Origin: a bacterium | Lineage (GTDB): Bacteria > Myxococcota_A > Bradymonadia > UBA7976 > UBA1532 | Direction: 5' to 3' | Length of the DNA: 64,000 nucleotides | NCBI GenBank assembly: GCA_030427205.1 | Contig: JAUHXC010000003.1 | Coordinates: 186,001 to 250,000, forward strand | In this document: positions 33,102 to 42,819 of the stretch, piece by piece | How the letters are laid out: each line of letters begins with the position of its first letter | Position numbering within the stretch: position 1 is the first letter of the stretch | Translations under genes and position numbers: made by a program | The notes under the pieces: model-generated | Seen by the model: the letters and a program-made list of their open reading frames with translations, nothing else | The model's database searches: none | What the model was told of the DNA's origin: nothing

Positions 33102-34061
33102 TCAGTCGAGGAAGTCGTGGGCCTTCATCCAGGTATCGTCGACGAACTTGGTCATGTAGTTGCGCACCGAGTCGGGCAGCACCACCAGGCAATTCTGCCC
33201 CTCTTCGAGGTCCTTCGCCGCCGTCAGCGCCGCGCTGAGCGCCGAGCCCGACGAGCCGCCGATGAGCAGCCCCTCTTCGCGGATCAGGCGCCGGGCGAGG
33301 CGGAACGACTCCTTGTCGTTGGTCTTGACGTACTGGTCGATCAGGCCGTTGTCGAGCACGTCGGGGATGAAGTCGTAGCCGATGCCTTCGACGTGATAGC
33401 TGTGCACGTCCTCCGGCCCGCCGCCGGCGAGGATCGAGCCGTCGGGGTCGGCCCCGACGATGCGGATGCCCGGGATCTCTTCCTTGAGCCGCTTCGCGAC
33501 GCCGGTGATCGTGCCGCCGGTGCCCACGCCCATCACCACCATGTGCAGGTCGGTGCCGAACTCGTCGATGATCTCGCCGGCGGTGAACTGATAGTGCGCG
33601 CCGGGGTTGGCCGGGTTGGCGTACTGGTCGAGGATGTGCGCGTCGGGCAGCTCGCGCTGCAGCTTCGCGGCGACGCCGATGTGGCTCTCGGGCGCGTCGA
33701 AGGCGGCCTCGGTCGGCGTGCGGATGATCTCGGCGCCGAGGGCCTCGAGCACCACCTGCTTCTCGCGGCTCATCTTCTCGGGCATCGTGATGATCATGCG
33801 ATAGCCGCGCACCGCTGCGGCCAGCGCCATACCGATGCCGGTATTGCCCGAGGTGGGCTCGATGAGCGTATCGCCGGGCTTGATGCGCCCCGACTTCTCG
33901 GCCTCGAGCACCATGTTGATGCCGATGCGGTCCTTGATCGAGCCGCCCGGGTTGAAGAACTCGCACTTGGCGAACAGGTTGCAGCGCAGCTCGGCGCCGA
34001 CGTGATTGAGGCGGACCACCGGGGTATTGCCGACGGCGTCGAGGATGGTCTTGAGCGGCAT
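33102..34061 (-). CDS. Cystathionine beta-synthase-like PLP enzyme (catalytic domain only)
   Basis: Fold-type II PLP enzyme of 319 residues. The PLP lysine lies in [11 protein letters not shown] and the phosphate loop is [48 protein letters not shown] and the end [18 protein letters not shown] follow eukaryotic cystathionine beta-synthase more closely than CysK/CysM, as I recall those sequences. The C-terminal Bateman (CBS-pair) domain and N-terminal haem site are missing. AGGAGG lies 6 nt before the ATG. It is probably co-transcribed with serB and links serine with homocysteine. A cysteine synthase activity cannot be excluded. Confidence 0.85.
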   Translation of the reverse strand: MPLKTILDAVGNTPVVRLNHVGAELRCNLFAKCEFFNPGGSIKDRIGINMVLEAEKSGRIKPGDTLIEPTSGNTGIGMALAAAVRGYRMIITMPEKMSREKQVVLEALGAEIIRTPTEAAFDAPESHIGVAAKLQRELPDAHILDQYANPANPGAHYQFTAGEIIDEFGTDLHMVVMGVGTGGTITGVAKRLKEEIPGIRIVGADPDGSILAGGGPEDVHSYHVEGIGYDFIPDVLDNGLIDQYVKTNDKESFRLARRLIREEGLLIGGSSGSALSAALTAAKDLEEGQNCLVVLPDSVRNYMTKFVDDTWMKAHDFLD

Positions 34062-34184
34062 GGGGGTCCTCCTGGCGGTCGTTGTGGGGTGACCGCCGTC
34101 CGATGACGGGCTGCAAGGGCCCATGGTGTCCCCCAAAGGGGCCGGACTCCGCAAGGTTTTATGCGGTTCGCCCTCGGCGCCGGC

Positions 34185-35447
34185 TCAACGCACGGCGCGG
34201 TGCAGCATCACCACCCCGGTGCGATCGTCGCCGCCCAGGTTGGCCGTCAGCCCGATCGTCGGCGGCGTCGGCACCTGATAGTCGCCGCAGCGCCCCTTCA
34301 TCTGGCGCCAGATCTCGACCACCTGCCGAATGCCGGTGGCCCCGATCGGGTGCCCCGCGCCCAGCAAGCCGCCGCCCGGGTTGACCGGCACGCGCCCGTC
34401 GCGGGCGGTATGCCCCTCGGCGAGCAGCGCCGGCGCCTCACCGGGCCCGCACAGCCCCAGCGCCTCGTACATCTGCAGCTCGCTGATGGTGAAGCAGTCG
34501 TGCACCTCGGCGAGCTGCACGTCCTCCGGGGCGAGGCCAGCCGACGCGTAGGCCTCGGCGGCGGCGCGGGCCACGTTGGCCATGCGGGTCGGATCGGTCT
34601 CGGCCCCCAGCGCCGCGACCGTATGCCCGAAGCCGACGATCTCGCTGCACTGCGCCGGCGGGATGCCCAGCTGCGCCAGCCCGTCCTCGGTGGCCAGCAC
34701 CACCGCGCTCGCCCCGTCGGTGAAGGCGGTGCAGTCGGTCAGCCGGATGTGAGGGCGCAGATCGGCGTCGTCGAGGAAGGCCTTGTTCGTGCGGCTGATC
34801 GTCGACGCGTGCGCGAAGCTCAGCTCGACCTCGCGGTTGAGCGCCCGCGGGTTGCGTCGGGCGTTGGCGTAGGCCTTGACCGCCACCCGCGCGAGGTCGT
34901 CGTCGCTGGCGCCGAAGGTCTCTTTGTAGGCCCTGGCCCGCCGGGCGAACAGGTGGGGAAACGTGAACCGATCGAGGCCGCGCTGGGTCGCGTAGTGGGC
35001 GGCGAGCGCCACGTGCCCGACGCCCTCGGCGCCGCGGCACGTCGTCTCGATCTCGACCCCCGCCGCCAGCGCCACGTCGACCCCCGCCTGCAGCGCGTCG
35101 ATGCAGGCGCCGATGGCCACCCCACCCGACGCGCAGGCCGCCTCGACCCGGGCGATGGGGATGCCGTCCAGCCGCGGCTCGACCCGCGGCAGCAGCGCGC
35201 CCATATGGGCCTGATTCACGAAGCGCTCGCCGACGAAGTTGGCCAGATATGCCTTCTGCACCGCCGACGGATCGACCCCGCTGGCGGCGAACGCGTCATC
35301 GAGCGCGTCTTTCAGGTGCTCTTCGAGGCCCGGGTTGTGCCGCTCGCCGAAGTCCGGATGGCGCCGGGTCACGAAGTCGCTGCGGGCTCGGCCCAGGTAG
35401 TCGCTCTGACCGCCGCCGACCACGAACACCCGCCGCCTGGGCTTCAT
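34185..35447 (-). CDS. Thiolase-family acyl-CoA acetyltransferase (SCP2-type)
   Basis: Thiolase of 420 residues. The nucleophilic Cys is in VEAACASGGVAIG near residue 100 and the catalytic His regions are EVHDCFTISELQ and GGLLGAGHPIGATG. The NPGGGLLGAGHP ending belongs to the SCP-x/non-specific lipid-transfer thiolase branch rather than FadA/PhaA. The start is the ATG 5 nt after GGAGG. It is likely to act in degradation or synthesis of beta-ketoacyl-CoAs; substrate unknown. No fatty-acid genes adjoin it. Confidence 0.85.
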   Translation of the reverse strand: MKPRRRVFVVGGGQSDYLGRARSDFVTRRHPDFGERHNPGLEEHLKDALDDAFAASGVDPSAVQKAYLANFVGERFVNQAHMGALLPRVEPRLDGIPIARVEAACASGGVAIGACIDALQAGVDVALAAGVEIETTCRGAEGVGHVALAAHYATQRGLDRFTFPHLFARRARAYKETFGASDDDLARVAVKAYANARRNPRALNREVELSFAHASTISRTNKAFLDDADLRPHIRLTDCTAFTDGASAVVLATEDGLAQLGIPPAQCSEIVGFGHTVAALGAETDPTRMANVARAAAEAYASAGLAPEDVQLAEVHDCFTISELQMYEALGLCGPGEAPALLAEGHTARDGRVPVNPGGGLLGAGHPIGATGIRQVVEIWRQMKGRCGDYQVPTPPTIGLTANLGGDDRTGVVMLHRAVR

Positions 35448-35525
35448 ACACACCTCCGCTCGATGGCCACCTCGCGCGCTTCACGGTGTCGGAGCCCGGC
35501 GGGGCATGTCAACGGCGCGCGGCCG

Positions 35526-36713
35526 CTACAGGCACTGCCCCTCGAACGGATCGGCGGCGCAGGTGCCGCCCTCGCCGTCGGGCGTCGACGCGCAGTACCG
35601 GCTCGCGCAGGCGTCGTACGCGCCGGACGGATCGCACGGCTCGCCGTCGGCCAGCTGCGGGCTGCAGACATCGTCGGCGGTGCAGTACAGCCCGTTGTTG
35701 CACGGCACGCCGCCTTCGCCGTCGCTGCACGGCGCGCCCTGGCTGCCGTCGGTCGCGGTGCAGACGCCGTCGATGCACACCAGCCCGGCGAACGGGTTGC
35801 AGAACCGCAGCATGCGCTGCCCGCAGGCGTCGCCGGGGCTGCTGCCGATGTCCAGCGCGGTGCAGGTGCCGCCGATGCAGAAGCCGCCATCGCAGGGGGT
35901 TTCTTCGTCGGCGCACGCCTCGCCGAGCGCGTGCACCCGCTGGCAGGCGCCGGCGTCTTCTCCGCCGTCGGCGGTGCAGTAGAGATCGGCGCCGCAGCCC
36001 ACGAACGACGGGCCGCCCTCGTCGTCGATGAAGCCGCACTGCTCGCCCAGGCTGGCCCCGCCGCGGAAGCGCACCGTGACGCAGGTGCCCTCGGCGGCCC
36101 CCGGATCGAGGTAGCGGCAGTAGCCGCCGCGATCGCCCTCGTCGGCGCATTGCCGGTCGTAATCGCACGGCTCGCCCGGCGCCAGCCGCGGCGCGCAGAC
36201 ATCGGTGCACTCATCGCCGTCGTCCGGGTTCACCGCGCCATAGCTGCAGTAATGCCCCGGCGCGCAGTAGTCGTTGCCCGCGCACGGCGCGCCGGCCTCG
36301 CGGGTGCCGCTGATCACCGCCCGGCACTCGGGCAGATCGTCGATGTCGGCGCACAGCGCCAGCGCGCGGGTGCTGCACGTCTCGAACGCCGCCGCGTCGA
36401 TCGTCGCTTCGCCGGTGGCCACCGCCAGCGACAGCTCGCTGAACTGCCGACCGAGCCACATCTCGCAGTCGCCGCCGGCCTCGATGAACAGCCGCAGGAC
36501 GTTGAGGTCGTCGCTCGTCACCCGGCAGGTGCGGATGAAGTCGCAGTAGAACCCGGCCAGCGCCGCCTGCCACTCCGCCGCTTCGACCGCATCCCCCGGA
36601 CCGCCCGGCCCCATGTCGCCCGCGCCGCCGCCGCCCGATCCGTCGCCGTCACCATCGCCGCCCGGCACGCACCCGAAGAGCAGCGCCGCCACCAGAGCCA
36701 ACCCGATCCGCAT
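35526..36713 (-). CDS. Cys-rich outer-surface lipoprotein
   Basis: Lipoprotein of 395 residues. The signal ends with a lipobox LLFGC near residue 15, followed by an acidic Gly linker (GGDGDGDGSGGGGAGD). A helical domain covers residues ~45-130. The remainder repeats 'G(E/A)PC..(D/N)..C..G.(Y/F)C' units (CAPGHYCSYG, CGADLYCTADGG, CDGGFCIGGTC), each with paired cysteines. GGAGG precedes the ATG. Such disulphide-rich repeat lipoproteins are common in Myxococcota-type genomes and are presumed to be exposed on the cell surface. It is preceded by another of the same class, 61 bp away. Confidence 0.75.
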   Translation of the reverse strand: MRIGLALVAALLFGCVPGGDGDGDGSGGGGAGDMGPGGPGDAVEAAEWQAALAGFYCDFIRTCRVTSDDLNVLRLFIEAGGDCEMWLGRQFSELSLAVATGEATIDAAAFETCSTRALALCADIDDLPECRAVISGTREAGAPCAGNDYCAPGHYCSYGAVNPDDGDECTDVCAPRLAPGEPCDYDRQCADEGDRGGYCRYLDPGAAEGTCVTVRFRGGASLGEQCGFIDDEGGPSFVGCGADLYCTADGGEDAGACQRVHALGEACADEETPCDGGFCIGGTCTALDIGSSPGDACGQRMLRFCNPFAGLVCIDGVCTATDGSQGAPCSDGEGGVPCNNGLYCTADDVCSPQLADGEPCDPSGAYDACASRYCASTPDGEGGTCAADPFEGQCL

Positions 36714-36774
36714 CTCGACCTCCGCAGCACCACGTCCGATCCTGTCCCGGCGTTCTACCACGGCCGGCGCCCCG

Positions 36775-38676
<1,902 letters not shown>

Positions 38677-38809
38677 CGGCTCTCCCTCCTCGCCATGACC
38701 GCTCCTATATATCGAAAGCGCCCGCTCCGAACCCAAACCGAGTTCGGTGCTCCGGACAGTCTCAACCGCGCGTTCCCGTCGCCGCGCCCGTTCAGGTAAC
38801 CTGCCCGCC

Positions 38810-40714
38810 GTGCTTGCCCCACCCCTCGCGCTGCTCGTCGTACTGGCGGCCCCGCCGGCACCGCCGGTCGAGCTCGCCGCCGAGCGCATCGAGATCACCG
38901 CCGACGGGGTCGACGCCACCGCCCTGCGCCTCGAGCTGCCCGCCGCCCGCCTCGACGCCGCCACCGCCCGCGGCGCCCGGACCGCCGCCTGTATCGACGG
39001 CCGCCTGCGCCTGACCGACGTGCGCCTCGGCGGGCCGACCGTGCGCGCCGCGGCCGACGAGGCCCGCCTGTGCCTCGGCGGACCCGCCGTCGAGGTCGAG
39101 GCCGAGCGGCTGTGGGTCTCGCCCTGCGGCTGCGACGACCCGCCGTGGCGCGTCTCGGCCCGCGCCGCGCGCATGACCCCCGGCGACGGCGCCTGGCTCA
39201 CCTGGCCCGTCCTGCGCGCCGGCGAGGTCCCCATCCTGGCCGCGCCGGTGGCCTACGTGCCGCTCGCCCGCCGCCAGACCGGCTTCCTGCTGCCGCGCCT
39301 CGGCTGGGACGGCGAGGACGGCCTCTACGGATCGCTGCCCTTCTTCTGGGCCCCGCTCGGCGCCCTCGACCTGACGCTCGCCCCCGGCTGGCGCGCCGAC
39401 CCCGGCGTCACCGTCGACGGCCGCCTGCGCTGGGCCGCGACCCCCGACGAAGGCGGCGAGATCGAAGCCTTCACCGCGCCGCTGGCCGGCGAGGCGGTGG
39501 CGCGCGGCGGCGGCACCCTGCCCGTGGGCCCGCTGCGACTGGCCACCGACGGCCGCTGGGCCGACGCGGGCGACAGCTGGCGCCGGCATACCCGCGGATT
39601 CATCGAGCGCAACCGCCGCATCCTGCGCGCCGACCTGGGCGTCGCCTCCACCGCCGACGACCTCGGCCTGGGCATCCGGTTGCGCCGCCTGCAGTTCATC
39701 CCGCCCGACGCGCCCGAGTCGGCCGCGACGACCCCGCTGGCGTGGCTGCACGTCGGCGCCGGCCTCGGCCCGGCGCGACTGACCCTCGACGGCGCGGCCT
39801 CGCAGGCGTGGCGCGCCGGCCCCGACGGCGAGGTCTTCGACGTGGCCCTGCGCGCGTCGGCGAACGAGTGGCTCGGGCCCATCGCGCTGCGCCCGGTGCT
39901 CGCGGCGCGGACCCGCGTGCACCCGGCGACCGACAGCGAAGCGGCGGCCCAGAGCCTGGCCGGCATGGCAGGCCTCGAAGCCACCGTCGCGCTGCAGCGG
40001 CGCTACGCCGCGGGCCTGCATCGGCTGGCGCTGACCCTCGACGGGCGCTGGGCGGCGGCCTCACCCGGTGATCGTGTATTGGACCACGCCGACCGCCCTC
40101 GCGACGCCCGCGACCTGGGCGCGACGCTGTCGACCGGGTTCGCCGGCGAGGCATGGCATGCGCGTATGGCACTGCGCGCCGGCTGGGATGCCATCGCTGC
40201 CGGGCCGGCGCCGATATGGCTGCGCGGACGCATCGACGGTCGGTGGGTTGGCATGACGCTCGATGCCGCGGCCGACGGGGGATTCGATGCCAAGGCGCTG
40301 TGGCTCGACGGCCGCCTCGGACCCGCCGACGGCCCGCGCGTGACGGTCAGCGGCGTCTGGGCCCGGATGGGCGCCGAACTGCCCTGGCTGGCGCCGGTGG
40401 GATTGGTCCTGCCGACGCGGCAGGTGCCATGGGCCCATGCCATCGACGAGAGCGCCGACCCCGGGCGCTGGCTCGCCGAGGCACCCATCGCCGGCGTGAC
40501 GGCCGGCGCGACGCTGCCTCTGGGACCTCTGACCCTGGGCTACACCGCCGGCCTCGACCTCTCGCCCGAGTCCTCGACCGCGCTGGTGGGCCAGATCGGC
40601 ACGCTCGACTGGCGCGGCCGCTGTGATTGCTGGTCGGTGGGGCTGTGGCTGGGTCACGAGGCCGGCCGGGCGACGCCCGATGTCATGCTCGAGGTCACCC
40701 TGGGCCGCCTGTGA
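38810..40714 (+). CDS. lptD: LPS-assembly outer-membrane protein LptD
   Basis: Protein of about 634 residues with a signal segment (LAPPLALLVVLAAPPAPP). A short OstA/LptA-like N-domain follows (AERIEITADGV). The LptD beta-barrel hallmark PVAYVPLARRQTGFLLPRLG with LPFFWAPLGALDLTLAP is present, and strand-rich repeats run to the end. The C-terminal RCDCWSVGLWLGHE corresponds to the conserved CWS region of LptD, and other Cys pairs could form the essential disulphides. LptD inserts lipopolysaccharide in the outer leaflet. It is shorter than E. coli LptD (784). A GTG at 38810 fits the signal peptide; a GTG at 38747 is an alternative. No LptE gene is adjacent. Confidence 0.75.
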   Translation: MLAPPLALLVVLAAPPAPPVELAAERIEITADGVDATALRLELPAARLDAATARGARTAACIDGRLRLTDVRLGGPTVRAAADEARLCLGGPAVEVEAERLWVSPCGCDDPPWRVSARAARMTPGDGAWLTWPVLRAGEVPILAAPVAYVPLARRQTGFLLPRLGWDGEDGLYGSLPFFWAPLGALDLTLAPGWRADPGVTVDGRLRWAATPDEGGEIEAFTAPLAGEAVARGGGTLPVGPLRLATDGRWADAGDSWRRHTRGFIERNRRILRADLGVASTADDLGLGIRLRRLQFIPPDAPESAATTPLAWLHVGAGLGPARLTLDGAASQAWRAGPDGEVFDVALRASANEWLGPIALRPVLAARTRVHPATDSEAAAQSLAGMAGLEATVALQRRYAAGLHRLALTLDGRWAAASPGDRVLDHADRPRDARDLGATLSTGFAGEAWHARMALRAGWDAIAAGPAPIWLRGRIDGRWVGMTLDAAADGGFDAKALWLDGRLGPADGPRVTVSGVWARMGAELPWLAPVGLVLPTRQVPWAHAIDESADPGRWLAEAPIAGVTAGATLPLGPLTLGYTAGLDLSPESSTALVGQIGTLDWRGRCDCWSVGLWLGHEAGRATPDVMLEVTLGRL

Positions 40715-40864
40715 CCCCCCGGGCCTCGGCGACTCGACCTCGAGCAGGCCGACGACAAGAAAATCGACTTTCTGCGCAACCCCCGAGCCCTGGCGCCGTA
40801 GTGGTATCGGATGCGCGCTGCGCGGCATCCCCGAGCTATCTCATCGACCGAGAGGAGGCATGCC

Positions 40865-42202
40865 ATGCATGCATATCGATTCGTGCGTGTGTGCATCACT
40901 CTGCTGGCCGCCATCCCGACGCTGACCGGCTGCGGGGTAGAGTATACCGGCCAGGACGACGCTGACGGCGACCCGGCGATCGGCAGCGAGGCAGAGTCGC
41001 TGCGCGAGCGCGGCCCGTACAGCACCCTCGCCGCCAACTGGAGCGTTGTGCGCCCCGGCGCACCGCTCGCCAACGGCGCCCAACACTGCACCGCGGTGCT
41101 GCTGCCCGTCGACGGCGTCGCCGAGTACGTATTGACCAATCAGGAGTGCGTCGACCGCAGCAGCAGGCATGATCCGGCCGACTACCGCGTCGGACTGATG
41201 GATGGCAGCTGGCACACCGTCGATCGCATCTACACCCACCCCCTCGCGAACTGGGCGCTCACCGTGGGCAAGGTGCCCGAACGGGGCAAGGTCGACGTCG
41301 CGCTCGCCCGACTCAGCGCGCCGGTGCTGGCCGGCGAAGAGGACATCATCTTCGGCGTCGGCGTCGGCGAGCACGACATCATCCAAGAGAGCGCGCCCAC
41401 CGGGGGTTATACGCACTTCGAGTGGGAGGCGAGCGTCACCTGGCGCAGCGAGAACTGGTGGTGGCGCATGGGCACCCACATCCGCGACGGCTCGGGCGCT
41501 GGGGGCAGCCCGATCTGGCGCCAGCAGCGAGCCGGTGACGCGCTGGTCCTCGAAGGCCTGCGCAGCAAGTACCCGCGCCAGGACGCGATCAGCCACGCGA
41601 TCGGCTTCCGGGCGTGGGTGCTCGACGCCCTGGCGTGCGGGCCGTTCGACAACGGCGAGCCGCGGGCGAACTTCTGCCGGCGGGGCTGCCAGTGCGACGT
41701 CGGCGAAGGCGACTGCGATACCGACGCGGACTGCAAGGGCACCCTGGTCTGCGTGCACGACGTCGGCGCGATGGTCGGCCTGCCCGGCAACTACGATCTG
41801 TGCCTCGAGCGCGAAGACGAGAGCCAGCCCGTGAGCGGATTCTGCGAGTCCACCCCCCACGGCTGCGGGCTCTACGAGGGCGACTGCAACTCGAACCTGG
41901 GCTGCAGGGGCGACCTCGTCTGTCGCCATGACGTCGGGCGCGCCGTCGGCTTGCCCGAGTGGGCCGACGTCTGCGACCTGCCGCGCCAGCCCGACCAGCC
42001 CGTCTACAACGCCGACCGCCGCGGCGGCTGGCAGCGCTGCACCGCCGAGCACCCCTGCGCCCTGGGGGATGGCGACTGCGACAGCGCGGATCACCGCAGC
42101 TGCCGGGGCTTCTTGCGCTGCAAGCGCGACGTCGGCCTGGACTATGGCTTCGACGATGAGCTCATCGACGTGTGCGTGCACCCCGACCACTTCGCCGACT
42201 GA
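40865..42202 (+). CDS. Trypsin-fold lipoprotein with three Cys-rich repeats; catalytic His apparently replaced
   Basis: Lipoprotein of 445 residues with AGAGGAGG before the ATG and lipobox LTGC (Cys23). Residues ~60-255 look like a chymotrypsin-type fold: HCTAVLLP, then VLTNQECVD where active proteases have LTAAHCV. DVALARL follows (Asp144), then DGSGAGGSPIW (Ser215). So Asp and Ser are in place but the His position reads Glu94. The C-terminus has three modules of the form GDCDxDxxCxGxLxCxxDVGxxxGLPxxxDxC (about 275-315, 330-370 and 395-440). It is probably a surface-binding pseudoprotease. Confidence 0.7.
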   Translation: MHAYRFVRVCITLLAAIPTLTGCGVEYTGQDDADGDPAIGSEAESLRERGPYSTLAANWSVVRPGAPLANGAQHCTAVLLPVDGVAEYVLTNQECVDRSSRHDPADYRVGLMDGSWHTVDRIYTHPLANWALTVGKVPERGKVDVALARLSAPVLAGEEDIIFGVGVGEHDIIQESAPTGGYTHFEWEASVTWRSENWWWRMGTHIRDGSGAGGSPIWRQQRAGDALVLEGLRSKYPRQDAISHAIGFRAWVLDALACGPFDNGEPRANFCRRGCQCDVGEGDCDTDADCKGTLVCVHDVGAMVGLPGNYDLCLEREDESQPVSGFCESTPHGCGLYEGDCNSNLGCRGDLVCRHDVGRAVGLPEWADVCDLPRQPDQPVYNADRRGGWQRCTAEHPCALGDGDCDSADHRSCRGFLRCKRDVGLDYGFDDELIDVCVHPDHFAD

Positions 42203-42255
42203 CGGGCGGGCGCGCGCCCGGTCGGTCGCGGCTGACTGCCAGACAGGCTGCCAAA

Positions 42256-42322
42256 CCGTCCGAGGTGCTGCCGTCCGAGGTGCCAGGTGCTGCCGTCCGA
42301 GGTGCCCGACACCTCGGACGGC
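42256..42322 (+). repeat. CCGTCCGAGGTGC direct repeats ending in a 13-bp hairpin
   Basis: Three copies of CCGTCCGAGGTGC begin at 42256, 42271 and 42293. The last one is followed by its inverted copy, giving a perfect 13-bp stem GCCGTCCGAGGTG/CACCTCGGACGGC (42292-42304 and 42310-42322) with a 5-nt loop. It lies ~55-120 nt past the stop of the preceding gene and could end its transcript. No T-run follows. Confidence 0.6.
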
Positions 42323-42529
42323 ACGCCCCTCGATGTGCTCGTCGACGCCGACGGGTGCTCGGGCCTGCAGTACGTCGCGCTGACCTGCGCCGCCGAGTGC
42401 GTCGCCGACGACAACACCTACATCACCTGCGTCACCCACGCGAGCAACGACGCGGTGCGCGCCGGCCTGATCACCGGCCGTGAGAAGGGCGCCATCACCC
42501 GCGCCGCCGCCCGCGGTGGCTGCCACTGA
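42287..42529 (+). pseudogene. Short Cys-containing open frame, possible gene remnant
   Basis: An 80-residue frame starting with GTG inside the repeat hairpin. The part from about residue 12 (TPLDVLVDADGCSGLQYVAL) looks protein-like, with paired cysteines (TCAAEC, ITCVTHA and a terminal GGCH). It has no signal peptide and no ribosome-binding site. It lies in the same reading frame as the preceding lipoprotein but beyond two stop codons. It may be the detached C-terminal piece of a longer secreted protein, or chance. Confidence 0.3.
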
Positions 42530-42674
42530 TCCCACCCGGTACCGAGCCCACGCCGCCCGATCACCGCGGAGACCAGCCCCGCGGCGGTCGGGCGCTCAGC
42601 CCGCCGGGATGCCCGAGAGCTGCTCGACGACGAAGCGCTGGCTCTCCAAGCACATCAGCGGGCGGGGCATCTCT

Positions 42675-42700
42675 CTCTCCGAGGTCGAGGTCTCGGAGAG
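42675..42700. terminator. 9-bp hairpin in the intergenic region before the YiiX-like gene
   Basis: CTCTCCGAG pairs perfectly with CTCGGAGAG across an 8-nt loop. Function unknown. The remaining gene-free sequence, 42530-42858, shows no supported coding region. Confidence 0.3.
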
Positions 42701-42819
42701 GTCATCGATCAGCCGCCGACGATGTTGCGCACAATCGACATCGACGCGCCGAGCCCGGCACCGCCCGACGACATGTTTCGGCGCCGGGCGGTCTCGTTTG
42801 CCCGAATGTGGGCATCGCA

